26,169 nucleotides of DNA from a virus, in the IMG/VR virus record IMGVR_UViG_3300038436_000063, positions 1 to 26,169 of that record; one strand, given 5' to 3'. This document shows positions 1 through 6,171 of the stretch, piece after piece. The translations under genes and the position numbers were made by a program. The notes beneath the pieces are model-generated. The model worked only from the letters and a program-made list of their open reading frames with translations, was not told the origin of the DNA and did not search any database. Each line of letters opens with the position of its first letter. Positions within the stretch are counted from its first letter, which is position 1.

Positions 1-915
1 CGCCACGCCAAAGCCAGCGTTCGAAACAGGCGCAGCAGAGTACATATGGGTCACGGTATCAGCCCAGCCGGTCACGCCTACCAGTTGGTTCAAACCGCGC
101 ATGATGACCTGATGGGTCGCAGCGGCCGTGATGCTGAAAGCGTTGCTGAGAGCGACCGCCCAGTTGGCAGAAAAGTTCTGGAAGATGCAATCCTCGAACT
201 CGATCCAGCGGTCCATGTTGTCGATCTTGACCAACACCTTCGTCGCCTCTTCGGAAGCGGATAGGAAGCGGGTCGTGCGGAACGCATTGCGCGCCGCGCC
301 GGCGCCGCTCACCCACAACTCTGCGTTGGCAGCCGCGCGCACGATCGTATCCAGGCCCACTGCGCAGCGCTTGAACTCGTTCTCCGCGCCGGTCAGCTTC
401 AAAGAATAAGATCCTGCGCGAGCAGCCGGGGTCGCGTGCGCCATGCCGGCGAAGAGCACGTGCTCGAACTCGTTGCGGCTTCCCGAGACCACGGCCGCGC
501 CCGAGTCGGTATCGGCATCCTTGCCGTTATAGATTTGGACATTGCGCACCTTGCAGCCTGTAGCGGCAAAGGTCACCACCGGTGTCAGGTCCAGCGCCGA
601 TGTTCCTACAATGCGGCAGCGCTGGCCAATGCCTGCCAGGTCTGTAGACAGGCCCACCAGATGGGTAAAGTCCTTATCCCACGCGATCTCCGCAGCCGGA
701 TTGTCGGCAGTCGGCCCGCCGATCATCACCACCGCATCGTTCCGGTTCGCCACACAGCGGCTTTCCGCCTCGGTCACCGATTTAAGTGGATCCTTGAAAC
801 TTAACCCGGTATGCCCGTCGTTGCCGTTCGCAGGGTCAACAACAAAGGCCTGGCTGTTCGGTCCACGCGGGATGCCAGCCAGCACAAGATATCGTTCGAT
901 CAGTTGTCTTGACAT
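1..915 (-). CDS. Phage structural protein, probable beta-helix fold (3' end cut by window)
   Basis: The open frame runs from an ATG at 915 to the window edge, so 305 residues are visible and the C-terminus is missing. The start is supported by a GGAG-type ribosome site about 7 bases upstream. The N-terminal region (residues 24-50) reads FVVDPANGNDGHTGLSFKDP, the signature seen at the start of many right-handed beta-helix (pectin-lyase-like) proteins. The rest is rich in V/I-N-x-F/G patterns such as FEHVLFAGM and FEDCIFQNF that suit parallel beta-helix rungs. It follows the capsid and probable decoration genes, so it is probably a capsid surface, tail-spike or other virion protein. I infer the fold from composition and pattern only; the exact role is unknown. 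Confidence 0.7.
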   Translation of the reverse strand, partial: MSRQLIERYLVLAGIPRGPNSQAFVVDPANGNDGHTGLSFKDPLKSVTEAESRCVANRNDAVVMIGGPTADNPAAEIAWDKDFTHLVGLSTDLAGIGQRCRIVGTSALDLTPVVTFAATGCKVRNVQIYNGKDADTDSGAAVVSGSRNEFEHVLFAGMAHATPAARAGSYSLKLTGAENEFKRCAVGLDTIVRAAANAELWVSGAGAARNAFRTTRFLSASEEATKVLVKIDNMDRWIEFEDCIFQNFSANWAVALSNAFSITAAATHQVIMRGLNQLVGVTGWADTVTHMYSAAPVSNAGFGVA

Positions 916-928
916 GATTTTTCTCCAT

Positions 929-970
929 CCCTTTACCCTTCACGGGACGTATGCCCGAAAGGGTAAAGGG
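929..970. other. Intergenic hairpin with perfect 12-bp arms
   Basis: Arms CCCTTTACCCTT (929-940) and AAGGGTAAAGGG (959-970) are perfectly complementary around an 18-base loop, which itself has a 4-bp inner stem (CGGG/CCCG). It lies between the structural gene starting at 915 and the gene ending at 999, directly upstream of the ribosome site of the former. There is no clear T-run, so it could be an RNA processing or stability element, or a weak terminator. A 13-bp direct repeat (GGTGTAGGTCTAT, 973-985 and 987-999) adjoins it. Confidence 0.6.
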
Positions 971-998
971 CAGGTGTAGGTCTATGGGTGTAGGTCTA

Positions 999-1409
999 TT
1001 ACGCTATCGGCGCCTTGCGCGCGCCTGACTGGGCCCACGTAGCGCTCAGGAACACGTTGCCGGTGTTGTTCGCCGGCGTGATCGTGGCACGGATATATCG
1101 TTTCGGGCCGATATAACCCAGCTTGCGGGTCCCATTGTCGTCGTCATAGTCGAAACCGGCCTCGGCCTCGGTGCCGAGCAGATAGGCGTCTGCCACTGCA
1201 GCGGCGTCGCTCAAAGCAGAGTTATCGCCATCCTCCAGCAGGACGGTGAACGTGGCATCCACGTCCGCCAGCGTGCCGAGCTGGATGATCAGCTCGTTGT
1301 CGCTGAAATTGGCCGTGTCAAGAATTTCACTCACGAACGGGGTGTCATCGGTCACAGCCGCCACGGGCGCAATTGCCCGGCTGTATTTCACATCACTATG
1401 CAAATCCAT
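999..1409 (-). CDS. Small phage structural protein, probable head decoration protein
   Basis: This 136-residue acidic protein starts MDLHSDVKYSRAIAPVAAVTD and contains GTLADVDATFTVLLEDGD, then AAAVADAYLLG, then GPKRYIRATITPANNTGN. From memory, this layout is seen in small conserved phage proteins encoded beside HK97-type capsid genes. The content is mostly short beta strands, suiting a small beta-sandwich. It sits immediately after the major capsid gene and before a beta-helix virion protein, which suggests a head decoration, head fibre or stabilising role. The start has an AAGGAG site 7 bases upstream. Just upstream lies a tandem 7-bp repeat (AATTACC twice, 1427-1440). Function is inferred from position and pattern. 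Confidence 0.65.
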   Translation of the reverse strand: MDLHSDVKYSRAIAPVAAVTDDTPFVSEILDTANFSDNELIIQLGTLADVDATFTVLLEDGDNSALSDAAAVADAYLLGTEAEAGFDYDDDNGTRKLGYIGPKRYIRATITPANNTGNVFLSATWAQSGARKAPIA

Positions 1410-1452
1410 GATCTTTCTCCTTTACTAATTACCAATTACCAATTGCTTCTCG

Positions 1453-2757
1453 CTACGCCAGCTTCACGCGCACAAACGCCTCGGCGAGCACAGGCATGCC
1501 GTCGGTGTACAGGTTGAAGTGGAAGCCGGTCTGGAAGGTGCGTGAGTACAGTTCCACCAGGCGTTGGATGGTCATCGTCAGGCTGTCGGCGATGTGGTAG
1601 AAGCGGAAAGCGCCCAGGATGCCCACATACTGCCCGGTCGTGAATGTGTTCGGGTTGAACTCACTCATGTAGTACGGGATGCCGCGCAGCGTGTCAGGTT
1701 CCCCTTCGCGCACAGACTCGCTCAGGATCGGATAGCCGTCGTCGTCTTCGATGGTCGCGATCTGCTTGATGCCGTCCTGGCTGAAGAGCCACTTGGCCTC
1801 GCGCCAGTATTTCGCCTTCAATCCGTATTTAGCGTTGGTCAACCCTGCCAGGGTAATTGCGGTCTGGGTGTTGCCGGTGCTCACATCGCGGGAAGTCGGG
1901 ATCCCCATATCCGAAGCGACGTACACGCCCAGGGCCTGCTTCGCTCCGCTGCCGGTCAGGTAGGCCTTTTCCATCGTGCCGCTGGCCTTGTAGCGCATGC
2001 GATCAATGGCGATTTCCTCCGATGATGGCGCCAGGCGCAACAGCTCGTTGCTGATCTTGATGCCTTTCGCCAGGCGGGTCGGCTTCAACTCGCGCCGCCC
2101 GAATTCCAGTTCGTCGTCATAGCCCAGTTCTCCGACCTCGGTCGTCCACTCGAAGTCATCGGGGTCTGCATCCAGCGAAGCCTCATAGCCCTCTGTGCTG
2201 TTGAGCGTAATCACCGTGGCCCAGCCCGGCTGTCGGAAGAACAGGTCCGCGTCGAGCGCCATGAGCAGCCCGGCCACGAATTGGGGCGGGGGCGCGATAT
2301 AGCCGCCCTTGGGCCCGTCGCTGATTTGCAAATCGCGCACGTTCACGCGCGGCATCGCGCCGTCGCGGAAGAATGCGTTCATCACGTTGGCATATTCAGG
2401 TTTCATGCGGAAGTCGCCGCGTTCCTGTAGCTCGCGCATCGCTACCTGGTAGCGCTTGGGGAATTTGGCTACATCCACCCGACCGCGCTGCTCACCACCG
2501 GCGCCGTCATCCTCCGGGTCCGGAAGGTTCGAACGGGACTCGCTCCCGTTGATCTCGGTCTCCATCGCTTCCAGCCGCTCGCGCTGGTCGATGTCCTGCT
2601 TGAGCGCGGTCCATTTATCCATCACCGCGTTCCAGTTGTTCTGCTCTTCCTGGGTCATCGAGCGGGACTCTTTATCGGCCTGCTCCTTGATCTCCTTTGC
2701 CTGGTTGAACAGAGTGACCTTTTCTTGCTTGAGTTCACGAATACTTTTTGGTGCCAT
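1453..2757 (-). CDS. Major capsid protein, HK97 family
   Basis: This 434-residue protein builds the icosahedral phage head. Residues 1-70 are a highly charged helical region (IRELKQEKVTLFNQAKEIKEQ...) like the delta scaffold domain of HK97 gp5, which the prohead protease removes during maturation. The following region has the usual capsid features: a segment around GGYIAPPPQFVAGLL, a Trp/Thr-rich A-domain and a C-terminal FHFNLYTDGMPVLAEAFVRVKLA-type strand. The length is close to other family members. The order portal, protease, capsid is the canonical HK97 arrangement. The protease stop lies 5 bases upstream, and an AAGGAG site about 8 bases before the ATG supports the start. Confidence 0.93.
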   Translation of the reverse strand: MAPKSIRELKQEKVTLFNQAKEIKEQADKESRSMTQEEQNNWNAVMDKWTALKQDIDQRERLEAMETEINGSESRSNLPDPEDDGAGGEQRGRVDVAKFPKRYQVAMRELQERGDFRMKPEYANVMNAFFRDGAMPRVNVRDLQISDGPKGGYIAPPPQFVAGLLMALDADLFFRQPGWATVITLNSTEGYEASLDADPDDFEWTTEVGELGYDDELEFGRRELKPTRLAKGIKISNELLRLAPSSEEIAIDRMRYKASGTMEKAYLTGSGAKQALGVYVASDMGIPTSRDVSTGNTQTAITLAGLTNAKYGLKAKYWREAKWLFSQDGIKQIATIEDDDGYPILSESVREGEPDTLRGIPYYMSEFNPNTFTTGQYVGILGAFRFYHIADSLTMTIQRLVELYSRTFQTGFHFNLYTDGMPVLAEAFVRVKLA

Positions 2758-2762
2758 GAGCT

Positions 2763-3440
2763 TTACTCCTTTACCTCATCGAGTTCGATTTCCATTGCCA
2801 TCAGCGCCAGCGTCTGGGCATCCTTCTCCGCCTTCTGGTCGGTTTCGAGATACTCGCCGCCCGCGTCTTCTGGCGTGGGTGGGGTCTGCTGTTGCTGACG
2901 CAACTCTTCAACTTTTGATCGAGCGTTTGCGCTCGTCTGCGGATACGCGGGGAACGTCACCGGCCCCACGTCCATCAACTCATCGATAACTTGCACGCGC
3001 CGTAGAGGAATGCCATCATCTTGTACTTCCCATTTCTCCCCGTTCGGCGCCACGGTGAACATGAATGACGACCCGTCTGCATCATTTCGGCGCACCTTTT
3101 CATAAGCCGCCATTGCCTCGGGATCGTTCGGGTTAACGAAGATCGTATATTCCAGGCCTGCTTCGGCTCTATTCAACGTCATCGTGCCGCTTTTCGTGCG
3201 CCCCAGCAGTACCTTATGGTCGAACCGCCCGCGCACATCGAGAGTGCCCATGATCGTGTCGAGTGCGCCCGGCTCGATCAGCTCACGGAAAATTCCGATG
3301 CCCGGTTCCACCAACACTTCACTGATCGCGTTAAACACGGGCGCAATCCCCCGGATGATCGGGATCGGGTTGTCATCGCCGCTCATTTCAGCAACGACAT
3401 CCATCCCGATAAAACGTTTTTCGATACGATTGTTGTTCAT
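2763..3440 (-). CDS. Prohead protease, HK97 family (serine protease)
   Basis: This 225-residue protein should cleave the capsid scaffold domain and itself inside the prohead. The family pattern is clear: GIAPVFN near residue 31, ELIEPGALD near 53-61, the catalytic His in RFDHK (H75), the catalytic Ser in DGSSFMF (S124 or S125), and the conserved DVGPVTFPAYPQT block near the end of the catalytic domain. A Gln/Pro/Glu-rich C-terminal tail follows, probably a removable linker. The ATG overlaps the portal stop (ATGA at 3437-3440), so translation is probably coupled. The capsid gene follows after 5 bases. Confidence 0.93.
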   Translation of the reverse strand: MNNNRIEKRFIGMDVVAEMSGDDNPIPIIRGIAPVFNAISEVLVEPGIGIFRELIEPGALDTIMGTLDVRGRFDHKVLLGRTKSGTMTLNRAEAGLEYTIFVNPNDPEAMAAYEKVRRNDADGSSFMFTVAPNGEKWEVQDDGIPLRRVQVIDELMDVGPVTFPAYPQTSANARSKVEELRQQQQTPPTPEDAGGEYLETDQKAEKDAQTLALMAMEIELDEVKE

Positions 3441-4993
3441 GCAAGACTCCGATCTGCCATGATCTCAGGCCAGGTGTAGGTCATCAGGTTCACGTTCCCG
3501 TTCTGCACGTCCGCGCAATATTTTCGGGCCAGATCGCCTGCCAGGGTTTCCAGGTCGGCGTCCGACATAAACCGCGCAGACAGTGCCAGGTGCGCCTTCA
3601 GCGCCGGGACCAGTTGCATCACCACGAACTGGCTGTGGTCATCTCCTAGGAACTCCCTGCGCCATTCAGAGAGCTTCTGCGGGTTGTCCTTGAACCGTTT
3701 GCTGGCGGCATCGAGATCGTGGCTCTCCCGCCGCGCGATTCTCCCGAACACGTCCCGGTAGATCGGCAGCATCACCTCGCGCTGCGTAGCGGGCGCCATG
3801 TTCAACTGCACCAGCGGTTCGTCCATGTCCTCGCGCGGGTTCAGGTTCTCGAGCTCGCGCGCCTCGTTGCGTACCATCCAGCCTGTGGTGATTGCGCCGT
3901 TGTAGCCTTCTGTACGGGTTTTGAAATCGCCGCGCAGCAGGCCGTCGATCGCGTGCTCCACAAAATATTCCTTGCGTTCGCTCTTCGTCAGCAGTGACCG
4001 GTGGGCTTCCTGCTCCCAGTTCACGGTCCACGGCCGCACCGTGTGGACCGTGAAGCGGATCCCGAACTGCTCCACGCTGGCATACGTGGCGGCTTTGTCC
4101 GTCTCGTTGAGCATGTCCAGCGATATGCCCCAGATCCGTCCCACGTCTGCGATCCCGAATTTCATCAGGTCCAGCAGCATGATGTCCTGCGGCGAAAGTG
4201 TGATCGCGTGATACTTCAGGCCCTCTTCCAGGATGGCCAGTCGATGCTTATTAGTCAGTCCGCCGTGCCGGTCTTCCCAATCGCTTTCCAGGCGGCTCCA
4301 GGCCTTGTCGCTCAGCGCAGCATCTGTTTCCAGCACGCCGCGCGGCGTGGCATCGTTCTGGAAGAAACGCCCCATAAAATCCTGGGCGGCCAGGGAGATT
4401 CCGATTGATTCACTGGCTAACTGCACCGGCGACATTCCCCATAACCCGTTCTGGCTCAGCCACTTGATGTGGAAGATCCGCTCGGCGGGCAATCGCACAC
4501 CCTGCCCGCCTTCCGATTCGGGCAGGGTATAGAAATAAAAGAGCCTTCTGCTGCGCGGGTCCCGCTCCAGCCTAACCTTGTCTGGGTTCAGCGGCCAGAG
4601 CGCTTTGACACGCCCGCCGCCGTCGAATTCGATCTCAGAAAGGCCGTTCCCGCGGCTGGCCACATGCGCCGAGATTGTCCTGCGGTACGTAAACGCAGAC
4701 ATCTCCGGGTTTGCAGCATCGTGCAGGATGGGATAAAGGTAGTGGTCCGGCGCTTTTTCTTTGCCCCTCTTTAGCCTGCGGTACGTGAAGAAGGGCAGGC
4801 TCGCTTCGGTATCGGCAATCGTCCGGATGCACGCCAGGGCGCCGGTCACGCGCATCGCGGTATCCGGCGTCACCGTCACTCCCGCGGCGCTCTGCCCCCA
4901 CCCCCCAAGCCCTGCCACATACTCACGGAACCAGTCGGGCGGGTCCTGGGATGGGTGAAAACGCTTGTTCACCAGGGAAGCAGTCAAGGGCAT
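3437..4993 (-). CDS. Portal protein, HK97/SPP1-like family
   Basis: The product (518 residues from this start) forms the dodecameric ring at the head vertex through which DNA is packaged. Typical portal features include AMRVTGALACIRTIADTEASLPFFTYRR near the N-terminus, the RIFHIKW...GLWGMSPVQLASESIG stretch, LAILEEGLKYHAITLSPQD, and DMLNETDKAATYASVEQFGIRFTVHTVRPW. I chose the ATG at 4993, not the in-frame ATG at 5017: a GAGGAA ribosome site lies 8 bases upstream of 4993, and the ATG overlaps the previous stop as TAATG. The extra eight residues from 5017 are encoded by the ribosome site itself. The 3' end overlaps the protease by 4 bases. Confidence 0.93.
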   Translation of the reverse strand: MPLTASLVNKRFHPSQDPPDWFREYVAGLGGWGQSAAGVTVTPDTAMRVTGALACIRTIADTEASLPFFTYRRLKRGKEKAPDHYLYPILHDAANPEMSAFTYRRTISAHVASRGNGLSEIEFDGGGRVKALWPLNPDKVRLERDPRSRRLFYFYTLPESEGGQGVRLPAERIFHIKWLSQNGLWGMSPVQLASESIGISLAAQDFMGRFFQNDATPRGVLETDAALSDKAWSRLESDWEDRHGGLTNKHRLAILEEGLKYHAITLSPQDIMLLDLMKFGIADVGRIWGISLDMLNETDKAATYASVEQFGIRFTVHTVRPWTVNWEQEAHRSLLTKSERKEYFVEHAIDGLLRGDFKTRTEGYNGAITTGWMVRNEARELENLNPREDMDEPLVQLNMAPATQREVMLPIYRDVFGRIARRESHDLDAASKRFKDNPQKLSEWRREFLGDDHSQFVVMQLVPALKAHLALSARFMSDADLETLAGDLARKYCADVQNGNVNLMTYTWPEIMADRSLA

Positions 4994-5181
4994 TATTGTT
5001 TCCTCGTCGCTATCCACGTGGCCAGGTAGGAGGTGATCACGCTCTCCCCGGCCACCACGGCGCCCACCACAATCAGCGCCGTTGCTACGGAAACGTCCAG
5101 CGCCAGGCCGATGAAGAGCAGCAACAGACCCAGCCAGTAAGACCGTTCGCTCGGTTCACTGGAGCGCAGCCAGGCAATCAT
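4993..5181 (-). CDS. Small two-helix membrane protein, holin-like
   Basis: This 62-residue protein has two hydrophobic segments, roughly residues 15-28 (YWLGLLLLFIGLALDV) and 32-50 (VATALIVVGAVVAGESVIT), with a short charged tail (ATRKQ). Size and topology suit a small class II holin or a holin partner. It overlaps the preceding coiled-coil membrane protein by 4 bases (ATGA) and the portal start as TAATG, so the three are coupled. The pairing with an XhlA-like protein resembles the xhlA/xhlB lysis pair of PBSX-type prophages. Against this, it sits between structural genes and no endolysin is visible. Holin is an inference; membrane location is well supported. Confidence 0.6.
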   Translation of the reverse strand: MIAWLRSSEPSERSYWLGLLLLFIGLALDVSVATALIVVGAVVAGESVITSYLATWIATRKQ

Positions 5182-5432
5182 GGGGTACTAAGCGCCCTTA
5201 CCAACAAAAAGACCAGCAATGCCAGATCGATCAGCGAAACGAGCCCACCACCCATTGTGAGATACAGGATGAAGTTGAACTTTGTCGCGGCCTCCTCGAG
5301 CAGGCGTAGCCGCTTTTCGTGATCGTCGAGGTCCTTGCTCAGCCTGTCAATCTGCATTTGGACCATTCTGTTCTCCAGATCATCCAGCCTTTGATAATCA
5401 GTTGCACGTTTGATCTCGGGGTATTCTGGCAT
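5178..5432 (-). CDS. Coiled-coil membrane protein, XhlA-like
   Basis: From the ATG at 5432 this is 84 residues: a charged amphipathic coiled coil (about residues 14-50, YQRLDDLENRMVQMQ followed by DDHEKRLRLLEEAA), then one membrane segment (about 52-80). The combination matches the layout of XhlA hemolysin/holin accessory proteins. The frame is open to an ATG at 5543, but that stretch is a structured leader with an intrinsic terminator (5461-5502), so I take the internal start, which has GGAGGA about 11 bases upstream. Transcription probably starts at the consensus promoter at 5564-5591 and must read through the terminator. It overlaps the next membrane gene by 4 bases. Confidence 0.6.
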   Translation of the reverse strand: MPEYPEIKRATDYQRLDDLENRMVQMQIDRLSKDLDDHEKRLRLLEEAATKFNFILYLTMGGGLVSLIDLALLVFLLVRALSTP

Positions 5433-5460
5433 ATCTCTGGGCGTCCTCCGCTGGTGGTTT

Positions 5461-5557
5461 ACAAACAAAAGCGCCCGACGACCACAAAGGGTCGTCGGGC
5501 GCATCAGTTCCGACAAGCGTCCCGGCCTATGCCAGGACTGCATTTAGTTATACATCT
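5461..5557 (-). ncRNA. Structured leader RNA, copy 1 (hairpin plus terminator)
   Basis: Downstream of a consensus promoter the minus-strand transcript would contain, in order: an 8-bp hairpin (GTCCTGGC / GCCGGGAC, loop ATAG; 5519-5538), a conserved linker (GTCGGAA, one variable base, TGATGC), and a perfect 13-bp terminator hairpin (5471-5483 with 5490-5502) followed by TTTTGTTTG. A second copy lies at 12331-12411; the block 5519-5542 is identical to 12385-12408. Between copies a 1-base insertion shifts the reading frame, so conservation is at RNA or DNA level, not peptide level. It looks like an attenuator or riboswitch-like leader for the XhlA-like gene. I do not recognise it as a known riboswitch class. 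Confidence 0.6.
5471..5502 (-). terminator. Intrinsic terminator in leader RNA copy 1
   Basis: A perfect 13-bp GC-rich stem (5471-5483 / 5490-5502) with a 6-base loop is followed on the minus strand by TTTTGTTTG. It lies between the promoter at 5564-5591 and the gene at 5178-5432, so it would limit expression unless bypassed. Confidence 0.8.
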
Positions 5558-5563
5558 GTTCTA

Positions 5564-5591
5564 ATTATACCCGTGTAGAGCGGATTGTCAA
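5564..5591 (-). promoter_or_regulatory. Sigma70-type consensus promoter
   Basis: The minus strand carries TTGACA (5586-5591) and TATAAT (5564-5569) separated by 16 bases; both hexamers are perfect consensus. It lies immediately after a terminator (5602-5642) and just before leader RNA copy 1, so it should start the transcript for the XhlA-like, holin-like and head genes. The only other promoter of this quality in the window is that of the ribbon-helix-helix gene, also with 16-base spacing. Confidence 0.85.
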
Positions 5592-5601
5592 GAAATTAAA
5601 G

Positions 5602-5642
5602 GACAACGCCACGGCCTGAGGGGGGCAGGTCATGGCGTTGTC
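5602..5642. terminator. Bidirectional intrinsic terminator
   Basis: Arms 5602-5618 and 5626-5642 form a 17-position stem (10 perfect outer pairs, GACAACGCCA / TGGCGTTGTC) with one mismatch and one wobble. T-rich sequence follows in both directions (CTTTAATTTCTT on minus, ACTTTATATTTTA on plus). It ends the minus-strand terminase operon after the gene at 5675-5884 and insulates the next promoter. Confidence 0.75.
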
Positions 5643-5674
5643 ACTTTATATTTTAGAACACATGTGCTATTTTG

Positions 5675-5884
5675 TCAAGTGATTTTGAGCAACATCTCAC
5701 CGGTTTGCGTTGCTTCCTGAAGAATGAAATTAACGTGCCTGAGATACTCAACCTGTTTCCATCCGATTTTTGGCAACTCGCTGGCTTCTTCTCCCACATG
5801 CTGCAGTTCTGAAAAACAACGCTGGAGCTTCTCAAGCTCCAGCGTGTATATTTCCTTTGGGGAGGTGATGTATTTGACGCTCAT
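5675..5884 (-). CDS. Small helical protein of unknown function
   Basis: This 69-residue protein (MSVKYITSPKEIYTLELEKLQRCFSEL...) is predicted by eye to be mostly helical, with no signal, membrane segment or motif I recognise. Its ATG overlaps the preceding stop by 4 bases (ATGA at 5881-5884), which supports a real, coupled gene despite a weak ribosome site. It is the last gene of the terminase transcript and is followed by a terminator. Confidence 0.6.
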   Translation of the reverse strand: MSVKYITSPKEIYTLELEKLQRCFSELQHVGEEASELPKIGWKQVEYLRHVNFILQEATQTGEMLLKIT

Positions 5885-6108
5885 GCGTATTCACCCATGC
5901 CGTGTAACTGGTCTCGGATGTCCGTGAGCGTCTCTGCGATGCTGGCGAGATCACCCACATGCCCCCAGTGGTGGCCACCCTTTCCGCTGGCGTCGCGGTC
6001 GTGCTTCTCCAGGCCCGCGGCGATCTGCTGTACGAGCTTCCCGATTTCGGCCTGCTTGGCCTCGTATTCTTTCAGTGCATCTTGTTTAGCGGCTTTGACG
6101 TTGCGCAT
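5881..6108 (-). CDS. Small conserved-looking phage protein, unknown function
   Basis: I chose the ATG at 6108 (75 residues, MRNVKAAKQDALKEYEAKQ...) because an AAGGAG site sits 6 bases before it; upstream in-frame ATGs at 6114 and 6159 lack a properly placed site. Residues 1-40 are a charged helix. A Gly/His-rich patch follows (GKGGHHWGHVGDLASI, about 45-58), which could bind metal, then a second helix (TLTDIRDQLHGM). It lies between the large terminase and the portal group, where phages often carry small head-completion or regulatory proteins. No function assigned. Confidence 0.65.
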   Translation of the reverse strand: MRNVKAAKQDALKEYEAKQAEIGKLVQQIAAGLEKHDRDASGKGGHHWGHVGDLASIAETLTDIRDQLHGMGEYA

Positions 6109-6171
6109 GATCATCTCCTTGTTTTTCTTCAGTAGGCCGCTGAACGCGAAGAAAGTCAAGCAGGCGGCTCT

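Noticed and set aside
1427-1445. CRISPR-like or regulatory repeat (AATTACC units)
   Set aside because: Only two 7-base units; too short and too few for anything beyond a slippage repeat. No CRISPR array is present in the window.
4994-5017. Upstream portal start at 5017
   Set aside because: The added codons are the ribosome site for the ATG at 4993, which also overlaps the previous stop as TAATG.
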